A DNA stretch of 64,000 nt from NCBI GenBank assembly GCA_905221605.1, contig CAJNDS010002176.1, forward strand, positions 67,200 to 131,199, given 5' to 3'. The stretch is from Symbiodinium natans. Lineage: Eukaryota; Sar; Dinophyceae; Suessiales; Symbiodiniaceae. The position numbers and the translations under genes were made by a program. Shown here piece after piece: positions 56,813-62,378 of this stretch. Within the stretch, counting starts at the first letter, position 1; each line of letters begins with the position of its first letter. The notes beneath the pieces were generated by a model. The model saw only the letters and a program-made list of their open reading frames with translations. It made no database searches and was not told where the DNA came from.

Positions 56813-56817
56813 TCTGT

Positions 56818-57112
56818 TGTGGAATGGCCCCAGCATCATCATTTGCTTGCAAAGCCATGGCACAATCATGCGAAGCGCGCCCCCATTCTTTTTCAGGCAA
56901 CAAGATCTGTGACTATGCTTTGTGTTCTGTACTTCAGCTTACAGCGACTGCCTTGTCATAGCTGTACCTTTATGACAAGTGCCGAAGGCTGTATGCATTG
57001 CTGATAAAACTGCATGGCCCAAGGGTCTTTATTCGTAGCCACCCCTGAACGCCAGCCGAAAGTTGCCGCGGGTTGATGCGCATGACGAAGATCCACCTCA
57101 GGGTTTTCCACA
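56818..57112 (-). repeat. 3' long terminal repeat (295 bp)
   Basis: The boundaries come from a perfect 7-bp inverted pair, TGTGGAA at the left and TTCCACA at the right, giving the canonical TG...CA ends. The right edge touches a polypurine tract on the minus strand, exactly where plus-strand synthesis should start. On the minus strand the LTR contains AATAAA (57028-57033), a possible poly(A) signal. The 5' copy lies outside the window, so LTR identity cannot be compared. Confidence 0.85.
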
Positions 57113-57121
57113 CTCCTCCTC
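57113..57121 (-). promoter_or_regulatory. Polypurine tract (plus-strand primer)
   Basis: GAGGAGGAG on the minus strand lies directly before the TGTGG start of the 3' LTR and 30 bases after the polyprotein stop. This is the expected place for the RNase H-resistant primer. Confidence 0.8.
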
Positions 57122-57151
57122 AGTCTTGTCGCAAGGTCCAGACTGTCCACA

Positions 57152-60100
57152 TCAGCGATCTCTCCAGACTGCAATCCAGTCCGACAGACTCCTTTTGTCA
57201 CATAGGTCGCTGTATCGGAGGTGGCATCTTCCCTGCAGGTTTCGATCCCGCCATATCCGCAAGGCATACTTGCTCTGTCTCACTGTCGGAGGCCTTCGAC
57301 CGAGCAAATCGATCGTCATCAGCTTCGAAGCCAATCTTCCAGCCAACTCATCCTTCAAACCGGAAGTTTGGAGACCTTCCTGTCGCAGTCCAGTCCTTTG
57401 CTCCTCAACAGTTAACAACATGAGCATGTCCTTGTATACCCTGTGTCTTTCTTCAGCATCCACATTCTCCTCAGCCTGCGAAGTGGTAGTCGACGTCGTG
57501 CTTCGACCCCCTGGTGACTGACGAAGAAGGACTCTCACCTGTTCATCCTCGCCATTTGAACTAGTCCTCCGCGGGGTTCTTGGAGTGGGCTGCTGACGAT
57601 CCGGTTGCTGTTCTTGTGGAGGAGGGCCTTCATGGGTGTTAATAGGACCAGGGCGGGACAGCTCCTGCTGAATCGCTAGAGCCGTTGCATCCCGAAGCTT
57701 TTGAAGTCTTCGCAACTTCCTTTTGCTTGCTCCCGGCACCCACTCTTCACTTGCCTCTCGGACTCCCCATTTGAGAAATTCCCATACGGCCACACAACCA
57801 ACAATCGCCAGAAAAACCATAATCCAGCCAATCATATCCCAGTGCAGCTCAAGGTCCTTGCCCTTCAATTCCCCCAGTGGTTGCGACTCAGCCGTCATTA
57901 TCATCAAACAGCAAACCAACGCCACCAACGTTTTCGCCGCATTGGAACCACCAGATGTCATCGTAGCCCTTCTCCTGGAATCAGCCGATGTTACACCCCA
58001 TAGCGACAGAAGATCTTGGATTCGCTGGCCTGACAGTGCTTTTGTCAACAGATCTGCTAACTGCACCCTTCCTGGACAGTGTCTGGCTGTAAAGAATCCA
58101 GACTCCAATCGCTCCTGTATCCATGCCGATTTGATTCGGAGGTGTCTTGTTCTCCACGATCCGGATCCCGAGGAAATAGACAAGGCAGCTGTACTGTCCG
58201 ATGCCAAAGAGCGTTCCGTGATCATCTCCCCAACATCTCCCAACATAGCTTCTGCCCCCAGCAATGCCACCGCTCCGTCTGTCATCGCTAACAGCTCGCA
58301 CTCAGCTGTGGACATAGACACCGTCGGTTGGCGTCCCGACCGCCATGTAAGTGGAGTGTTGTTGAACATCACTAGCCAGCCAGTGTGTGACCTGGCTCCT
58401 TCCGGAGCAAACGCCGAGTCACAGTAGAGGGTGAGGCCGGAGTTGTCACAATCGATGTTCAGCTGGTAGGCTCGGGTCCGTTGCAGATATCCCAGTACAC
58501 GGCGGTTGATTTCTGTCACTCTGCAAGGAGCCTTTGTGGTTAATGCAGACATTAGCGAGCTGACAAATGCCAAGTCAGGTCTGGTGCGCTGGGCAATCCA
58601 TAGCACCTCGCCTGCTGCCCGCTGTGCTTGCAATATCGTGTCAGGGGTTGGAGCTTCATCGGTATCTTGCACTGCGAACATGGCCATCTCCTTTGGAAGT
58701 GGTACCTTATTCAGCTCCGTTTCCTTGACTCCCCTCGTGCGAAGCAGTTCATTGATGTAGGCCTCCTGCGACAAAGAGATAGTCCTGGATTCATCATCAC
58801 CGATCGTCAACTCCATTCCCAGAAAACGAATCTGCTTCTTTGGCTCCAGGAATTGCAGCGGTGACGTTTCCCAGACGGTCTGTATGGTTTGGGAAATTGC
58901 ATCCACTATGTCTCTTTGTCCGCAGATCAAGAAATCATCAACGTATACCACGACCACAGCCTGTAGTCCTCCAGTGCTGTCCCTGACTGCCCACCATGCC
59001 GTAACAGCCTTTCCACGCTCCATCTTCATCACACTGTCTCGCACCAGAAGTTCCAGCGAAGCCAATGTTTCATCTCGAAAGGAACCCCAAAGTCGCGGAG
59101 ATTCCTTCAAACCGTAGAGTGCCCTGACCAAACCCCACAACTCCAGAGGAACTGTCAGATTCAACCTTTCCAGTAGTTTTGGAGGCTGAACCACCACCAC
59201 CGGGTCCTTGGTCGATCTGCCCATAGGAGTCTTCAGGAAGGCTGCCACCACATCCAGGACTGCTACCTCCCATGAGCGGTTCTTGGAGATGATAAGGGCA
59301 GCTCTAACTGCCTCGGCTGGAGCGGCCTCCGTATAAAGTTCTGGACTGCTATGCGTAGCCATATTCCCGCATACCACGAGCCGTGCCTTTCTTTTGAACC
59401 ACGTCGTCCGGTCATTGATGTCCGCCTTGTCATTGGGCTTGATCGTGAAGACCAATTTCGTTGGTAGCTTCTGCACTCCTCGTTTTTGCAGCCACTCAGT
59501 ACGTCTTGAAGTGTTGGGCAGAAGTCTTTCCACCGCCTCCTTCACCCCGTTGACTTCCTTCTGTATGGCTGGAATCCACTCCTCAAGTGACTCCAAGACT
59601 TCCTTGGGGTCGACGTTGTGGACCACATCTAATGGCCCCTTTAGTCCCTTGAGAACCTGCTCAATTCCCTTGGTGTAGGTCACCTCGGTCTTCATGATGC
59701 ACGGTGTTGATGTCGTCGGTGCCTCATCATCGGACCCAACCAGCTTCACCTTTGAGCCCCCAACATCCAGGAAAATCTCCCATTCCTTTTCTTCTGCTTC
59801 ACCTGTCTCTTCGGGTAACTCAGGTTGAATCTCCTCCTGGACTCGTAGTTCCTGGATCGCTGGCTTGGCAAGAAAAACTTCCGGCAATTGCGACACCGGC
59901 ACTGAAAACCCATGTTCCTCCAAGACTTGGATCATGTCGTAGTCCAATTTTCCCAAGCACTGCGGTGTGTAGGCAATCAGCACAATCCTTTCGCCCGTCC
60001 AGGATTGTACTGCATGTCGCCTTCGGGGAGAAAAAGATTGCCATTCACCCTTTCTCATAGGCAGCAACTGGCCATACCTCATTTCCCCAAGTGGATCCTT

Positions 60101-60475
60101 GAGCTCCGTGACTTGACCTCGCACAACATCGCCTGGCTCCAGCTCTACCCACAGTTCTCCACCCTTTTTCGGCTCCTCGATCGTGAAGACGTAGTTCAAG
60201 GCCTGGCCATCGTTGTTGATATCACGGTGCAAATCCAGCTGATTGTTGTTTGAGATCCACACTGCAGTGAACGTTGACTCCGGGATGGCTTCATGGAAGA
60301 TTCTCGTCAAAGCCCGTGTGACATTGGGGTAGGTTCTTAGCGCCTGCATCAAACCCACCACACCTCCATGTCGATAAGCCCCGAATTTCCTCTCCGTCAC
60401 CACTAGGCTCCTCTGCAAACCCAATGGCTTCATCCATGGTCCATTCTTCCAGGAGTCCAGCAGCGTACTCTTCAA
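57152..60475 (-). CDS. Oxygenase-like, reverse transcriptase, RNase H, membrane and SAP-like region
   Basis: This is the largest frame (1107 codons from a TTG at 60475), +1 relative to the integrase frame. Residues 29-172 resemble 2-oxoglutarate/Fe(II) oxygenases: HRD at 83-85 as the H-x-D pair, a distal His at 154 and Arg at 163. The copia reverse transcriptase spans about 325-600, with a catalytic Asp near 408 (VLDVVAAFL) and YVDD at 511-514. RNase H covers about 676-830 (D686, E725, D760), ending in the copia-typical H-C-P-G-R-x-Q-L-A-D-L-L-T-K stretch. Two hydrophobic segments (about 847-862 and 882-898) flank a short loop. A basic/Gln/Pro-rich linker leads to a SAP-like motif (1026-1051) and a Trp/Arg-rich end. 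The TGA stop lies 30 bases before the polypurine tract. It copies the element RNA into DNA; the roles of the added modules are unknown. Confidence 0.92.
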   Translation of the reverse strand: MKSTLLDSWKNGPWMKPLGLQRSLVVTERKFGAYRHGGVVGLMQALRTYPNVTRALTRIFHEAIPESTFTAVWISNNNQLDLHRDINNDGQALNYVFTIEEPKKGGELWVELEPGDVVRGQVTELKDPLGEMRYGQLLPMRKGEWQSFSPRRRHAVQSWTGERIVLIAYTPQCLGKLDYDMIQVLEEHGFSVPVSQLPEVFLAKPAIQELRVQEEIQPELPEETGEAEEKEWEIFLDVGGSKVKLVGSDDEAPTTSTPCIMKTEVTYTKGIEQVLKGLKGPLDVVHNVDPKEVLESLEEWIPAIQKEVNGVKEAVERLLPNTSRRTEWLQKRGVQKLPTKLVFTIKPNDKADINDRTTWFKRKARLVVCGNMATHSSPELYTEAAPAEAVRAALIISKNRSWEVAVLDVVAAFLKTPMGRSTKDPVVVVQPPKLLERLNLTVPLELWGLVRALYGLKESPRLWGSFRDETLASLELLVRDSVMKMERGKAVTAWWAVRDSTGGLQAVVVVYVDDFLICGQRDIVDAISQTIQTVWETSPLQFLEPKKQIRFLGMELTIGDDESRTISLSQEAYINELLRTRGVKETELNKVPLPKEMAMFAVQDTDEAPTPDTILQAQRAAGEVLWIAQRTRPDLAFVSSLMSALTTKAPCRVTEINRRVLGYLQRTRAYQLNIDCDNSGLTLYCDSAFAPEGARSHTGWLVMFNNTPLTWRSGRQPTVSMSTAECELLAMTDGAVALLGAEAMLGDVGEMITERSLASDSTAALSISSGSGSWRTRHLRIKSAWIQERLESGFFTARHCPGRVQLADLLTKALSGQRIQDLLSLWGVTSADSRRRATMTSGGSNAAKTLVALVCCLMIMTAESQPLGELKGKDLELHWDMIGWIMVFLAIVGCVAVWEFLKWGVREASEEWVPGASKRKLRRLQKLRDATALAIQQELSRPGPINTHEGPPPQEQQPDRQQPTPRTPRRTSSNGEDEQVRVLLRQSPGGRSTTSTTTSQAEENVDAEERHRVYKDMLMLLTVEEQRTGLRQEGLQTSGLKDELAGRLASKLMTIDLLGRRPPTVRQSKYALRIWRDRNLQGRCHLRYSDLCDKRSLSDWIAVWRDR
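57323..57400 (-). other. SAP-like DNA-binding motif at the polyprotein C-terminus
   Basis: Residues 1026-1051 have the spacing of a SAP helix-turn-helix: Leu-x-x-x-Gly-Leu, then Ser-Gly-Leu-Lys-x-x-Leu-x-x-Arg-Leu. SAP motifs bind AT-rich or scaffold-attachment DNA. A chromatin-targeting role is an inference. Confidence 0.5.
57782..57937 (-). other. Two predicted membrane segments after RNase H
   Basis: Residues 847-862 (KTLVALVCCLMIMTAE region) and 882-898 (IGWIMVFLAIVGCVAVW region) of the RT frame are strongly hydrophobic and separated by about 20 polar residues. A Met just upstream (residue 839) would make the first segment look like a signal peptide. The function is not known; membrane anchoring or an envelope-like remnant are possibilities. 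Confidence 0.6.
59960..60391 (-). other. 2-oxoglutarate/Fe(II) oxygenase-like domain between integrase and RT
   Basis: About 145 residues sit between the integrase tail and the RT. An H-x-D pair (H83, D85) is followed 69 residues later by a His (154) and 9 residues after that by an Arg (163), in a hydrophobic-strand context (RIVLIAYT). In 2-oxoglutarate oxygenases the two His and the Asp bind iron, and an Arg about ten residues after the second His binds the cosubstrate. All four candidate ligands are present, so an active fold is possible. The family call rests on motif spacing only. Confidence 0.55.
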
Positions 60476-62378
60476 TTTCCTCCTTGGTTTGAAGACGAAG
60501 TTCCCTCATTTCCACTTGATCAGGTTTTTTCTTCCCAATCACCTTGTACCTCGGCTTCATCTCGGGGTCTGCTCGTAGTTCCAGTTCAGGTTCTCCCGGA
60601 TCCACGAGGTTTGCCCTGACGTGCAGAGTGTGGAGGAAGGATTCGGTCTCGCCTTCTGCCTTTTCAACGTAGATCACATGTCCCCTATTCAGCAAACCAC
60701 TCAGCCCCATGTACTTGCCCTTGACCCATTTCGCCTCGAAGGTGTCTGCCCTCAAGCGAGGTCCTTGAGCCTTGAACGGTCTTTTCTTGACGTAGACCGG
60801 GGCCCCGAAAGGTGCTGCCAACATAGAGGACCATCCCAGAACTCGAGATCTCTGCTCAGCCGCTGCTGTTTCAGCTGCCAGTGGCCACAACTTTGTCGAC
60901 ACCTTGGCGCTAAGCAACAATGTCCTGATGCGATCCTTCACCCATCGAACTGCACCTTCAGCTCTTCCATTGGTTTGGGGTATCCCTGGCTCTCCCCAAG
61001 TTCCTCTAATGCCTTGAGCACGTAGCCAGTCTCTTAAGCTGTGGTTGAAGAACTCGCCCTTGTCAGCGTGGAAACGGTACACCGGAAGACCATGCGACCC
61101 CAGGTAGAGCGTGATGTCCTGGAGTGCCGACTTGACTGTTGCTCCCTTGTTGTCCCGAAGACCAACAGCAAAGATCAGCGAAGTTTGTTCCGGTGGTTCG
61201 CAATCCCCATAGTTCATGACTGGATGGGGCCGTCGTTTGTCTTCGCCTTTCTCCTCCTCGGCTTCTGGTTCTAAGTCCTGGACACAGATGTAGTTGGGGG
61301 ACTCAGGGTCAGGATTGTTCTCTGGCTCTGAAGGCTCATACTCGACGTCTGACACATCGTCCAAGACATTCGTGTGGTCTGGGACTTCCTCGACCCTCGA
61401 GTGGGAGTTATTTGGCATCTCCCCTTCATCGCCATGTGGTGGTTGATCACGATGTCCTTCTGGTGCCTTAGCTAAAGAACTTGGTTTTGCCCCTTCGTCG
61501 CCATGTGGTGGTTGATCACGAGGTCCTTCTGGTGCCTTAGCTAAAGAACTTGGTTTTGCCCCTTCGTCACCATGTGGTAGTTGATCACGAGGTCCTTCTG
61601 GTGCCTTAGCTAAAGAACTTGGTTTTGCCCCTTCGTCACCATGTGGTAGTTGATCACGATGTCCTTCTGGTGCCTCCTCGAACAACCCTTCTAGTTCCGG
61701 TGAACACGGACTCGACGATTCCTCCTCCTGGTTCGGCAATCCCCCATCTGCAGGAGGCTCCCTCCCTGAGTAGGCCTTGAGATACTCACTCGGAAAGACA
61801 TATCTCGCGACGAGGAGGTACTTTATCCCCTTTCCAGTTGTCCCCTTACTTGTTGGATCCAATCCAGGTCTTACTGGGCCAGCGAGGTCCGATGTTAAGA
61901 CGAAGCTGTCCGGATGATGGACTCGAGCATGTCTCCTGCCTGTTCCCTTTGCCATCACGCATGTCACACAGTCCCTCCTGTATGGGAGGTGGTTTGAGTC
62001 GACATGACTCTTCCATTGTCGTGGTGTCATTGAGTATGCCCTTGGTGACATTGACCACAGATGTAGCCCCACCACCAATGCATTCACCAGTCCTGGCGAC
62101 CACACCGAGTAGTCGGAAAGCTCGGCACACACATCGGTTGTAGCAGTGTTGTCATCCAGGCCCACTCCATCTAGACCCTTCATGTAGAGGATGTTGGTTC
62201 CTAACGTAGTTCTGTTGGTCCGGTTCGCCCCCATCGCCCTCTGGTCGAACGACACCTCGATCTGCCCCGTTTCTTCCTTGAACCTCTTCCAGAAATCCCG
62301 TTTCCCAAAAACCACCTCCAATCGTACCTTCACCTTCGTCATTGGTCGGGATCCCCGGGTGCTCAAGAACGAAGCCAA
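60291..62378 (-). CDS. Integrase region of the copia-like polyprotein
   Basis: This open frame is +1 relative to the upstream one and overlaps it. Its first codon is TTG, so the left boundary is only where the frame opens; the first ATG is codon 13. Residues 14-70 finish the methyltransferase-like domain (FDQRAMG at 44-50). A zinc-binding HHCC follows (H125, H130, C137, C140), then the integrase core with D164, D439 and E474. The D439-E474 spacing of 35 is the classic D(35)E. The first gap (275 residues) is far longer than the usual 55-60 because of a Glu/Pro-rich insert (about 204-395) with four 23-residue repeats. Residues 545-595 match the copia region that follows the core. The product would insert the cDNA into the genome. 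The last 30 or so residues after about 660 are likely read in the wrong frame. The frame ends at TGA. Confidence 0.88.
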   Translation of the reverse strand: MASFLSTRGSRPMTKVKVRLEVVFGKRDFWKRFKEETGQIEVSFDQRAMGANRTNRTTLGTNILYMKGLDGVGLDDNTATTDVCAELSDYSVWSPGLVNALVVGLHLWSMSPRAYSMTPRQWKSHVDSNHLPYRRDCVTCVMAKGTGRRHARVHHPDSFVLTSDLAGPVRPGLDPTSKGTTGKGIKYLLVARYVFPSEYLKAYSGREPPADGGLPNQEEESSSPCSPELEGLFEEAPEGHRDQLPHGDEGAKPSSLAKAPEGPRDQLPHGDEGAKPSSLAKAPEGPRDQPPHGDEGAKPSSLAKAPEGHRDQPPHGDEGEMPNNSHSRVEEVPDHTNVLDDVSDVEYEPSEPENNPDPESPNYICVQDLEPEAEEEKGEDKRRPHPVMNYGDCEPPEQTSLIFAVGLRDNKGATVKSALQDITLYLGSHGLPVYRFHADKGEFFNHSLRDWLRAQGIRGTWGEPGIPQTNGRAEGAVRWVKDRIRTLLLSAKVSTKLWPLAAETAAAEQRSRVLGWSSMLAAPFGAPVYVKKRPFKAQGPRLRADTFEAKWVKGKYMGLSGLLNRGHVIYVEKAEGETESFLHTLHVRANLVDPGEPELELRADPEMKPRYKVIGKKKPDQVEMRELRLQTKEEIEEYAAGLLEEWTMDEAIGFAEEPSGDGEEIRGLSTWRCGGFDAGAKNLPQCHTGFDENLP
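61413..61673 (-). repeat. 69 bp in-frame tandem repeat inside integrase
   Basis: Three full copies and one partial copy of a 69-base unit encode 23-residue repeats starting A-P-E-G-(H/P)-R-D-Q and containing P-H-G-D-E-G-A-K-P. The copies differ at only a few bases, so they expanded recently. The unit length is a multiple of three, so copy-number changes keep the frame. The repeats lie between the first and second catalytic Asp of integrase. Confidence 0.92.
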
